From: Cladorrhinum sp. PSN259
Taxonomy: Eukaryota > Ascomycota > Sordariomycetes > Sordariales > Podosporaceae
NCBI GenBank assembly: GCA_033725935.1
Contig: MU867067.1
Coordinates: 718,501-782,500 of the forward strand
Direction: 5' to 3'
Length of the DNA: 64,000 nt
Positions 11,161-21,360 of this stretch are shown piece after piece (position 1 is the first letter of the stretch; each line of letters starts with the position of its first letter). Position numbers and translations under genes: made by a program. Below the pieces are notes generated by a model. That model was not told where the DNA came from and did not search any database. It saw nothing but the letters and a program-made list of their open reading frames with translations.

Positions 11161-11559
11161 TCAATCCCTCGGATCAATCATGGCCAGCATCCTCCTCACC
11201 ACATCGCTAGTGGCCTGCGCCACCCCTCTCCTTTCCGGGCGGTACTCGCGCCGCATGATCGGAGCGACGATGGCTCCGGCGAGAACGGGATCCCGAACGA
11301 TCTCGAGCAAGGTCTCGTGCATCTCGGTGACCCTCTGCAGGCCCCGGTTCGTAGGCGACGTGGGATTGGCGACCGCGGCGGCAACATCCCCGACACGGTG
11401 AACCACCTGCACGTCACCGTGGCCGCCCGAGCCCGGCCCGCCGCCGCTGAATGCCGTGCCTGGCCGGACGACCGAGTGCCGCCCGGTCGCGATGGCGTAA
11501 TCCCACTCGGGGCCGATGTCGTCGACCATTTCTCCGAATCCTGTCGGCTTGAGGAACAT
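11161..11559 (-). CDS. Small hypothetical protein, 132 aa
   Basis: Intronless frame from the ATG at 11559. Composition is balanced and GC-rich at third positions, unlike the surrounding AT-rich DNA. There is no signal peptide or membrane segment. A Gly-rich loop (about residues 38-48) is followed by a predicted helical C-terminus with regularly spaced Arg/Glu/Leu (RVTEMHETLLEIVRD, RRMLAMIDPRD). I do not recognise the family. Support comes from codon composition and from a well-placed TATA box about 160 bp upstream. The C-terminal helical style faintly recalls the small protein at 35872-36276, but not enough to call them paralogues. Confidence 0.55.
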   Translation of the reverse strand: MFLKPTGFGEMVDDIGPEWDYAIATGRHSVVRPGTAFSGGGPGSGGHGDVQVVHRVGDVAAAVANPTSPTNRGLQRVTEMHETLLEIVRDPVLAGAIVAPIMRREYRPERRGVAQATSDVVRRMLAMIDPRD

Positions 11560-11713
11560 GGTTGTTGGCGAGGTGGGGAGGTGTTTGTGATGATTTGAAA
11601 GAAAGCTGGAGCTTGTTTGGGAGATGTTTTTGATGGCTTGGGAAGAAAGCTGGAGACTGTTGCAAGATGATTGTGATGGGTTGGCACGGGGAAAAGCTGG
11701 GGGGGTTGAATCA

Positions 11714-11722
11714 CTTTATAAA
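11714..11722 (-). promoter_or_regulatory. TATA box of the small gene at 11161-11559
   Basis: On the minus strand, CTTTATAAAG lies about 155 bp upstream of the ATG. It is followed by a C/T- and A-rich leader (AACCCCCCC, CCAGCTTTCTTCC), the usual architecture of an expressed fungal gene. Confidence 0.5.
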
Positions 11723-13883
11723 GACAGAGAATGATCTGAACTCACATGCGAAATTTTCCAACGTCCGCTGCAGCAAAAGCCACTGAAGCCCATCCCGACA
11801 ATGCGAGTCACCAACCACGGTTTCTGCAGATAGTGGCCGAGGGACTCGAGAAAATACAATGTAATCAATCTAAACAGTTGTTCAGATGGAAAACCCAATA
11901 CATGTTCTTCTCCACCAGTGCCATACAAATGTTGAGCTTAACGCAGTCATGCATTGAGGACAGATCGAAGTTGACAATAGGAAAAGCCGATGAGAGAAAA
12001 GGATTCATCATCTCTGAAGGGCACCGATTACCTATGAATTGTTGAGGCTAGCCGAGTAAGTTTCGGAGCAAAGACTTTTTGATCACATGTCAATAAACGT
12101 TTTCGAGATAAGGAATTGCTGAGGTTAATATTATCTGACTTGAAGGTTTTTTTTATTTTTATTTATTTTTTAGTTTTCAGCTATCTATTGACTCAAAGAA
12201 GCTGAGCCCAGTGGCAACATGACCACAATAATTTCCTCAGGCTTCGTCTTGCTAGCATTGAGCTTCTCACTCCACAGATAACATCTTCAGCCACACCAAC
12301 TTATGGCCAAATCAATATCAAAGTAAGAACCTACTTGGAGATTATTCGCCACCGATAAAAATCATCCAAACTTCTGGTCCTCCAAGTTGACAGATAAGGG
12401 CTCGATACGCTTCATTAAGTTTCTGGATCCAGCCTGAGACTGCTCCACTGAAACGACTTATAATCTCTGGATGGAAGTACGTGCAACACGGTCCAACTTG
12501 TGGAAGAATCGAAGGCTGCGAATTCGGCAAGACGTTGAGTAAGCACTGAGAATGTTGGCGCTTCAAGGTTGTTGCCAAAGAGACTATGAGCGAGATTGGG
12601 TGGTAATATACATATATAAAATTCTTGCTAATAAGAAAAAGAAAACCCCCCCAAAAAAACCCCTGCAAGGGATAGAGGATAATTCGCGTCTAATATTGTC
12701 TGGATTTCGGGCCATGTGCGCTGCAGCAGTAAGCGCCCTGTCGTTTTGACTGCTCATTTCTCAACAGCCTGGAAAAACAAAGATTCTTTTAGAATACTTA
12801 TATTAGCATATATATCTATCTCAATCTCGATCTGCGTCAAAGGTCCGTCCTCAGCTAATTAATGTGGTGGGATTTTACGTCCGCACTCATTCCCCGTCAT
12901 GCTAGTATTTTCGACCATCATTTTGGTTCAATGTACTTGCGAGGAAGATACGTATTCAAGCTGAAAGAAAATCTCTTCCATATCTCGAACGAAACTTTGT
13001 ACTAGTAAAGACTTTGGATATCAGAATAGGTAGCCTATTGATATCAGATGGAAAGATCGCTGCCCTCTTTTTCACACAGCACCACCATTCTGCAAGACTG
13101 GTTTCCCACCATGCTCCCTCGGCGCAGAAAACGGAAAGGCCACGGTTACCAAGCCTTTGCAGCAGCTAATTTCTTTTTGTTCGCCAGCATCAATCACCAG
13201 ACCAACCACTATAAAGTCCATCTCTCACTTGCGATCATGTCTTTCCCTCACTTTACTTGGTTGCACTCACTCTCCACGCTAAGAATCACCCGCAAGCACC
13301 ATCAATTTATTCTAGCAGCGAACCTCGGAGAAATTATCATCATGGAGAGTTCCTGATTAGTATCGTAATAATGACTTGGTTATAACGCCGCCAGAACTGC
13401 CTCATTTCACACTAGTCTGCTGATCGGTAGTAGTGCGCCGATATAGATCGTTGTCAAAAATGCTGGATGTACCCTTGCCCTCCGAGTCGTGGCCATCTTG
13501 CGGAACGTCTTCTTCAAGTGATCCATCGTTCCTCGTTTCTTCCGATTCCTCTTTCTCTCTTTCACCCCTTCATCCTTACCATCAGCCTTCCCTCTCAGCA
13601 CTTCTTTTCGCTCCTCACCGGAGTTTGGGGCCTTGGAATCGGAATTTTATCCACATGCCTTTGTGGCGTCCGAATTCCCAAGATATCTCCACATTAAACC
13701 CATTTTTAGGCCTCGAAATTGCGATCAGGGGCTTTCCGTCTATACCCCTAAAATCGCCGCAGCGTCCTAGTAATTTCCGCCCCATATACTCTGAGAACAC
13801 AGCTCGCATACTTTCTACCGTTCGCCCAAGTGATGTTGCTGGTTTCTTCTCAGTCTCGTTAGTATCCTTTCAAATCATCCAAT
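11723..13883. other. Intergenic with degenerate coding-like stretches
   Basis: No intact gene. Frames at 13433-13860 switch phase several times while keeping protein-like phrases (for example GVWGLGIGILSTCLCG and FRPIYSENTARIL in different frames), which suggests a decayed gene. It cannot be identified. Confidence 0.35.
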
Positions 13884-14075
13884 GCGTAGAAAGAAGTCGG
13901 GAATGCATTAATAGAAGCCAAACAGGCATAGTAAGAAGGAAAGAAGCCAGGAATACATTAATAGAAGCCAAAACAGGTGTAGAAAGGAATCAGGAATGTA
14001 TCAATAGAAGCTAAACAGGCGTACAAATAAGTGAAATAGGCATAGGAAAGTGCTGATGTGGCGTGTACACGCGCT
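13884..14075. repeat. Degenerate ~42 bp tandem repeat, copy B
   Basis: Three to four diverged units share GTAGAAAGAAGTC, GGAAT.CATTAATAGAAGCC and AAACAGGC, ending with the same tail (GTGAAATAGGCATAGGAAAGTG) as copy A at 6574-6712. Differences between copies are mostly C/T and G/A transitions. Confidence 0.75.
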
Positions 14076-14125
14076 AACAAATGTTTAAGCATTTACATGT
14101 AGATTGTAAGCCATTCGACGTCAAT

Positions 14126-14963
14126 CTAATAAGGTTTCGGAGGCACAAGCCGAACATACAAGTCATTCTCCCACTCCGGCTTCTCATTATACTGCTCAAT
14201 GACACCTATCTTCACTGAGACTGGATTTCCCACATACTGGCGCACGATGACTCCACTTAGCATGAAGCTCAGCTCTTTGATCTTGGACGCCGCCACCATC
14301 CCCTTGGTGCTGCGCGGCTTCAGTGTCAGGCACAGTTCGTTTCCGTGGGGTGAGAACTGCATAATGACGTTGAAGCGCAAGTTGGAAAGCATCACGGCAC
14401 CGTCGTAGTTGTCCATCAGAGTGAGGGGAGGCCGCAGCGGTACTTCCAGTCTGATATACTCGAGGTCGAATGATTGACCCGTGCCTGGTTTCAGCAGGGG
14501 CAGCATCGACTCGGAGCTAGAAACTGGTGCTTTTAGCTTTTCCGGCATTGCAATTTCAAGCTCCCAGCCGGATTTGTTGCGCTCAATGCCAATGAGTGCC
14601 GAGGTTGGGTTAGCACTCCTTGTACCAATCCGGATGCACGATGCCCTTGAGCAGATCCATCAGCTGCGAATGCACATCTTGAGCCATGTTCTCGACATTC
14701 ACGATGCGCAATTCCAGAGAGGTGTCGGTGGAGTACGTGCGTACCCTATGGGCCGGGACACCAAAACTGGGAGAAGGTGCGGGAGAAGAGGCAGTGAAGG
14801 TTTGGGCGGGCCTGAGCTTTACGGGGTGGGAGGCTGATAGTGGCAAGTCCGCTGGGGGGGATATCAGCGGGAAGGCGCCGGGGTATTTGCTTGACAAGGA
14901 GAGGTTTGGCACTTTGTTCCTGGAGGCGCCTAGGGTTTGTGCTGTTTCTGGGTGAACTATCAT
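14126..14963 (-). pseudogene. Frameshifted hypothetical gene in two overlapping-phase halves
   Basis: The 5' half opens at the ATG at 14963 and reads 117 codons to TAA at 14610-14612, ending in IVHPDWYKEC. The next phase is open across the same point (ANPTSALIGIERN, then WELEIAMPEKL) and runs to TAG at 14126. One extra base near 14613 explains the break. No splice pair in the right phase was found, although GCTAAC at the junction looks like a branch point. The C-terminal half is beta-rich in appearance (LRFNVIMQFSPHGNELCLTLKP). The family is not recognised. Either a genuine frameshift or an assembly error would give this pattern. Confidence 0.5.
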
Positions 14964-15479
14964 AATAAGTACATGTGTGCGTGTGCGATGGTTGGATTGG
15001 TGGGGTGGCAGGAAGAAGACATTATTAAAGTTCATATTTGTCAGATAATTAGCAAGGAAGTCAACTGTGGAGACATTTGCTTTTTTGTATGTGTGTGTGT
15101 GTGGGGGGAACGAATCCGGCAAATATTTCCTATTTCATCACTTACACGGACGGGGGATAGGCTGCTTATGTAATTTGGTCAACGTCGTACTGTACAGAAA
15201 TCATTTTACACGGTGGCAACCAGACCGTGGCACCGGAAAATATTCAGTTTTCTTTACTTCTTTTGGGTTATTTCTACGACAGAAACTTTTCACTCATTTA
15301 CGGAGAATTTATCATTAAAACTTTTAATTTTTTTTGTGCAGTTCGATGATCATCCTGTCTTGCACTTCAAGTTGATTAAGGGAATTATGACTTTGGAACC
15401 TATGTCCATGCCCCCACCCCCCTCAAAATCAGACGAAAATATACTGATGAGAGTAATCAGAAACTGATTCACATTTGGG

Positions 15480-17600
15480 GAGAGATGAGAAAATATCGTT
15501 CACTAATCAAAGGTGAAGGCAGAAACACACGAATCGTATCTGGTATTGCTAATTCTTTCTCACGGAAAGAAACGTAAAGTTGAGTCCGAGAAAATTTCTT
15601 TCCGGTTTAGGACATAAGGCTTGGAAACCTTAGGCGTACGATTAAAGTATACCCTAGGCCTTGGCATGCACGTTGGCCTATTTTTGGGCTGTTCGCTCGT
15701 TCGTATTCTAAAACTTGAAAATAAAAAAACGGGACTCTTTTTTTTTTTTGAAAATAATGTCTACTACCTGTAAACACTATATGACCGTTCGACTCTGAAC
15801 CGTCCTAGGCTATAGCGAGTCGTGTCGGCATAAGACTTTCCTCCCCCGTCCCCGATCCCCACTTATGACTATCATTTCATAGCTCGACCCTTATTAAAGA
15901 TATTTTTCTCATTCATCTGAAAGCTTTGCCCACCGCCTATTATTAAGGCAGAATCAAATGCTATATATAAATAAAATTCGGATTTAAGAGAAGTTACAGG
16001 TATATAGATATAACTCTAGAGTACTTTAACGTATTAGTTTACCATATACCCTTAAGAAACACATAGCGATGTTTTACTTTCGCATATAGAAATTCACAGC
16101 ACCATATAAAGATCGAAGTCAACGCGGGCATTAGAAGCAGAGACTAAGGTCACGATTTATTGTACGACTTTATCTTTAGACTTGATTTTCGAACATGTTG
16201 AGTTAGGATTTGGTAATTTTTTAATACACTGAACCTCAGTATCTTTATTCAGGAATAAGTATTTAAATGAGTTATAAATAAAAATATTATTTTATTTTTT
16301 GGTGGTCTTCTATATAATCTCTGAAATTAGTGTGGACTTTATTGCCATTGAAAAAAAAAATTGCATTCGAACCTAAATCAATTAACTTTTATAGGTACCG
16401 GAATGAGAAATCTGAATATGCTGAGAAAGCTTTCCCTGTGTAGGGAATGAATAAGGATAGCCCCGTACTGAGTATTTGAATCCAAGTTACTGTGCTTCGC
16501 CCGATATGGGAGGGAGAGAGAATCCTGAAGAAGAGCCGATTTGTGCTGCTGTTGGAGAGGCATGAGAGGAGCTACCGGCGGTCGAGCTAGATGTATGTTC
16601 CGAGTTAGCCGAAGGGCCGCCGGAGTTTGCAGGGTTATATTTGTATATTACGTTGTGTTTTAAGCTTGTTTGATGGCCCTCAGATCTTCCCCTATACCCT
16701 AAGCTCTTGAATTCACAGTTCTATTGGTATCTCTTTTCCCAGGCTTCATATGTTTTCTTGCGCTGCTGAGGGGTCCGATCTGAACAGTGTTTAGCGTGCC
16801 TTTGCCTACTTCCCGAGTCGTCAAATACCCTATCATATCCCGTATAACGGTAGGGAAAGTTGTTCTTGGGCGGTCCTGATGGTATAATTGCGTTATTAGC
16901 TTGGGACTTATGAAGGCGTGCAATCGACTGGCGTTTAGTAATACTATTTTTGTTGAGTTCCTTTTCGTGCGCAGTTATGGTTGCAGGGCTGGTGAATGGA
17001 CGACCGTATCCTTTATTGCTGCAGATAAACGTGTTTGTATCCTTTATATTGTTTGTTGAAGTATTAACGAATTATGTGGCATATGTAGCTAGGTCTTTGA
17101 GAACTTCGCAGGGCTACCTTTATATTATATAAATATGCGAGGGGAAAAATCAACAGTTATAAATGGACCTTAAAGGTTAGATAAAGATTAATATTCGGGT
17201 ATCTGAAACTATCTTTTACTAAGTTATTAGTCATTTAACGCAGACTTATTGCTACTTTATTAAAAATCCGACCCTGCTCAGTGACTGCGTATAAGAATAA
17301 CTAATGAAGGTACGATAGCTATAATACGTTAGTAACCTTACTACCTAGTAACGAAGTTTCACGAATATCATATTAAAATTAAATCTAGCCAAGTTTAAAT
17401 AATAGGGAATAAGTAACCATTTAAAAATATTCTATATAAAGTTTAACCGCATTTTCAATAACGCTAGAAACGAGTATCGCATCTCCCAGTTACGTCCTCG
17501 AATCGACGCTTCCTCGGGTGTCTCCCGCCGCATGTCCCGTTCCACTAAAAGCACCATCAGAATAGATGCGGTTAGGATAATAGAGTTCGCATTATATATT
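15480..17600. other. AT-rich island, RIP-like, no intact gene
   Basis: The sequence changes sharply to TA-rich DNA with many TATATA, TTATA and TAAT words and almost no open frames. This is the look of a repeat mutated by RIP in Pezizomycotina. No terminal repeats, transposase or reverse transcriptase could be read, so the parent element is unknown. Confidence 0.6.
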
Positions 17601-17635
17601 CCAACAGTTGGCACTATACCGGCAAGGTTCTAAGT

Positions 17636-17815
17636 CGTCGTCCTTATCCTCTTCGTCGTCCTCATCCTCTTCGTCTTCATCATCATCATCTTCACTATTA
17701 ACATTATCAGAATCTTCTTCATCGGGGTCTTCATCTTCCTCATCATCATTATCATCGTCGTCGTCCTTATCGTCTTCGTCTTCGTCTTCCTCATCATCCT
17801 CATCTTCGTCAAAAT
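17636..17815 (-). repeat. Compound trinucleotide repeat encoding an acidic tract
   Basis: Impure TCT/TCA/TCG/CAT triplets on the plus strand read on the minus strand as about 60 residues of almost only Asp and Glu within a 110-codon frame (17592-17924), preceded by a short Cys-containing segment. It could be a relic of the acidic tail of a gene or a microsatellite. No other part of a gene is visible around it. Confidence 0.5.
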
Positions 17816-18120
17816 CAAATTCTGGATCCCCGTTTTCCTTCTCGCAACGACAGATCGAGAATAATGACCGTCTTTGATAACCACAACTGCAGAGAAGATT
17901 GGGCGTGAAATTCATTATATGCACACCAATTAATCAGATCGGAAGGCTACGGGCTAACAAGGGCTGCTCTGGCAGCTTTGGGATACACTTGTTTTTGGAT
18001 CTGCTTATCGGGTGGCTAAAACAAGTTAGATTTGGTTCAGTCACAAGTAGTTTGAATCATACCGTATGGTGTGTTTAAAGAAGTCGTTAGGGTAAAGGGA
18101 ACTCAATTGTTTCTTTGCTA

Positions 18121-18139
18121 GAGAGAGAGAGAGAGAGAG
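18121..18139. repeat. (GA)n microsatellite
   Basis: A pure GA run of about 19 bases, about 90 bp before two A-rich runs (18229-18255). It sits past the point where the toxin-like relic loses its similarity. Confidence 0.7.
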
Positions 18140-18354
18140 GCCGTGACCTCAATAATGATAAGAGTGTTTCGTGAGGCCGAGAGCAGAGTGTTATGGAGTA
18201 TGATTGTTTGATGGAATTCAGAGGGGCAAAAAAAAAAAACAAAAAAAAAAAAAAAGGAACGGAAAATCGAAGCCTTACTAATACAACAGCTGAGGTACGA
18301 AGTAAAAAATATATCTTTCCAATGTCTTGGCATGCTAGCAAATCTGAGATATAT

Positions 18355-19690
18355 ATTACAAGGTCAATCTTGGGTACCTGAACATGGAAGTTGTCGTTTG
18401 AGACAATGAGAGAGGCTATATCACCTCGCCGGGCCTTGATGACATCTCCCAAGACGGTCCCACTCGCCGTAAGATCCATGGCTTCGCGGAGATATTTGAC
18501 TGGTCCAAAGGTTGAAAGATGCTCTGGCGGAACACAGTTGACAACAGATCCTGGGTTGACAGGGCTAAAGGTGGGATCGGGGATAACATCATCAACAAAT
18601 GAATGACCTAGACCAACAGCAGTGTTGTAGTAGATGCTGCTCGCAGAGGTCCAGGCCACGGTTCCTTGCAAGGCTATCTGAACCTGATCCGGGCTCACGT
18701 TGCAGACAGATTCAATGGACCGAAATCCTCTGGCGAAAAGCGCTTCCATCAAGGCGAAGGTCATCTGATCAGGCTGGGAAACTTGACCCTTGGTGATGAG
18801 GTAAAGGTCGTGCAATGTCTTCAATGCCCGCCGCACCCAGTTTTAGGATCGAGGGTCGGCCGGAAAGGCCTGACTCAGGGCCAGGTTGATGGTTGAGTCG
18901 GAGGAAAAATTGTCGAGGTTGAATCCACCAGGAACAAAGGACAAGAGCCTGGCCAGAATATCGCCGTCGTAATCTCCCAAGGTGGGGATGCCTCCAGCCG
19001 TGGCAGCAACCGCGGGGACTGGTGCGGCCGGGACCGCGAGCAAGGTCCGCAGGAACTGCACGTACAGTCTGGCTCGGTCCTCCGTGTCGCCGCTTGGAAT
19101 GAACTTGGGCAATAGGGTCTTGTTGTTGACAAAGAAAGAGATCCACTCCTGGTCAGAGATGGACGACATGTCGGAGGCCTTGGAGATGCTGTGGCCAGGG
19201 AAGTTGCGAATCGCCTGCTCGAGCGACAAGCTATCGCCCGAGATAACTTGCAAGATGAGTTCAAGATAGTCAACACCCGAGAATTCAGCCGGCCAGAAAA
19301 CGGTGCCCAGCTGAGCGTCGGGCTCGGTGTGGTTGAGCCATCGCGTTACTAGTGCCGACACATCTTCGGCCAGCGTTCCTCCAGCACTCCCCTGCAAGGT
19401 CGCCGCATACTTGGACTTGGTGTTCATGAAGCCCGAGAGCGCCGTGAGCCGTCTAACGGCCTGGTCCAGATTGGCCGTGGTGGTTGGAGAAAAGTTGGTG
19501 GTTAGTGTAGAGTACGTCTTCTTCTTGATGGCAGGTTAAGAGAGCTTACCGGCGCGGTTCACGGGACAAGGGTCGGGAATGTGCTTGGAGTTTCGGGCGA
19601 CGAGCGTGAGCACGGCATGCTGGCTGTGTTTCTCTGGAACGTTGCTTTTGATGTGCTGTACTATGCTTGCTTGTTCGATGGGACGAGGAC
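18355..19690 (-). pseudogene. Truncated Tc-toxin A-subunit-like (VRP1-type) relic
   Basis: Minus-strand fragments resemble the N-terminal part of insecticidal Tc toxin A subunits/VRP1 proteins, which are very large pore-forming proteins also known in some fungi. The part at 18846-19427, open a little upstream, carries the WxxFF...LLPxF-type segment. After an in-frame TAA at 18843-18845, the part down to about 18355 carries the family's SPxxYLxE-like segment (here FGPVKYLREA) and its RRxDI...N block. Similarity then stops in low-complexity AT-rich DNA, so most of the subunit (pore and C-terminal regions) is absent. The 5' end is also damaged: a coding-like stretch at about 19556-19690 lies in another phase, and neither a start codon nor a phase-correct splice was found. 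It cannot encode a full toxin subunit. Confidence 0.6.
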
Positions 19691-21360
19691 TTTAATCCGA
19701 GCTCGACGGGTCTATTTGGATAAGGCTTAGAGCGTTCAAATTACCCGTTGCGTTCCAGTTACACATGAGCATTTCGGTTCTGTATTGCGCTAGACCCAAG
19801 AACATCCTCTTGGACCTCTTGCTTCGCCGCAATGGATTCCTTCAGGCGTTTCTCGCTAATTACTTCCCCCTCATACTTTGCGGGAGGGCGGGACGGCGGG
19901 ACGGCGGAGACGTCGTTTTTGTCCTGCACGATGGTCACCTTCCTGCCTGACTGCAATACTGCCACGCAATAGCACGGCCTGTCGCAACCCCCGACTTTTT
20001 CTGATGGACTGCCTTTACAAGCGGAAAGACTGCGACAGTCCCCATTGCCGATGTCTGTATAAGATCAAGCGCCCCTAGCCGAGAACTCGGTCAAGGAGGG
20101 AAGTGAGCTATCACGGATGACCGTTGGGCTAGAAGACGCAGGTTGGCCGGTCTGATTTCTTGCACCGAAGTAATTTGTTAGCAGAAGCAGGTCTTCCCTG
20201 GCGATGTAGACGGCGTTCATCGAAGATACCTTCGACAGATTTGCATACCAATCACCTGTGAGACTTCTCGGGAGTTTTCACGTCGCTCAGAAGCCGCTGG
20301 TTGTAGAAGGAAAGAGTGGTCCCTGCGGTGCCGCCTTAAAGCTGAATAGGAAGGTATTATTAGTGATGCTATGACACGATCTTCGGCGATGGGTTAAAGT
20401 CCGGCGTAAAAAGCCCCTCCTGACCGATAGTGCTCTTTGGCACCTTGTTGTCGGGCAGCTTATCCTTCTATTGAACTTAGCTTCCCATCGTAATTATTCT
20501 CGCCGGAGCCGCGTGATTACTCTACCAAAAGAGTCTTCTAAATGGATTTCATAAGCTGATGTGCTGCTCTTTTTTTTTTTTTTTTCTTTTTTTTTTTCAG
20601 ACCACCTTCGTGACTCGGAACATCTGAAGAAATGAAGGGGTCCCTGTTGCAGTCACCGAGGGAATTGGGAGGGAGGGCATGGCCATCCGCGTTGCTGGAC
20701 TCGCACACCGAACATGTTCTCTACCTAAAAATAAGGAATGTAACCATGGTCACACAGACTCGTGGCGTTGGGAAACGCCTGGCCGTTTATTCTTGATGCA
20801 ACATCGATGGGCACTGCGGGAACTGCCGCCGCCCAGTCCCAAGCCAAGCTGCCCGCACGTGGGGGCGTGTGCGGCATTGGATTGGCACGCAATACAGGCT
20901 CCAAGTAAACAAACCCCGGCAGCCCTGGGTTAGGGGTACGCGACGCGAGGAAACCCCTTTCCCACCGACACGGACAGTCTTTACAGCCGCATTACCCAAG
21001 TGCAACGCTCACATGGTTGAATCTGGGGAATGACTCTGCCCGTCGCTGCCGTCCCTGCATGATGAGCGGCAGCGGCCAGGCTGCTTGCTGTGCAGTTTGC
21101 CCAGTGGTTGTAACAGCCACCGCCCTCTCAGCTGTACCCTCCAGGTCCCTTGCAACGTGAGTCTGGGGCTGCCATATAAACGGAAGGAGGGCTGAAGGCG
21201 CGCTCGGTCTCGCTTCTAGTCTCCAAAGCGGTGATGGTCGTGCGCCCGCATGCTCCCGCAAATAAAATGGTGGCGAGCACGCTGCGCAAGCCGTCACTCA
21301 TTTCCAGGACCATTACCACCCGTGGGCATCTATCCAGTGAACATTTCTAGGAACAGAGGG
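19691..21360. other. Intergenic, no firm gene
   Basis: Contains a long T-run (about 20570-20599) and two short protein-like frames (minus 19759-19965; plus to 20078 with several Cys) that lack context and are not called. The 3' part should hold the promoter of the membrane protein gene. Confidence 0.4.

Noticed and set aside
19878..20078. Cys-rich small peptide (MDCLYKRKDC type) as an effector
   Set aside because: No signal peptide and no supported start; it is probably chance or a fragment of the decayed region.
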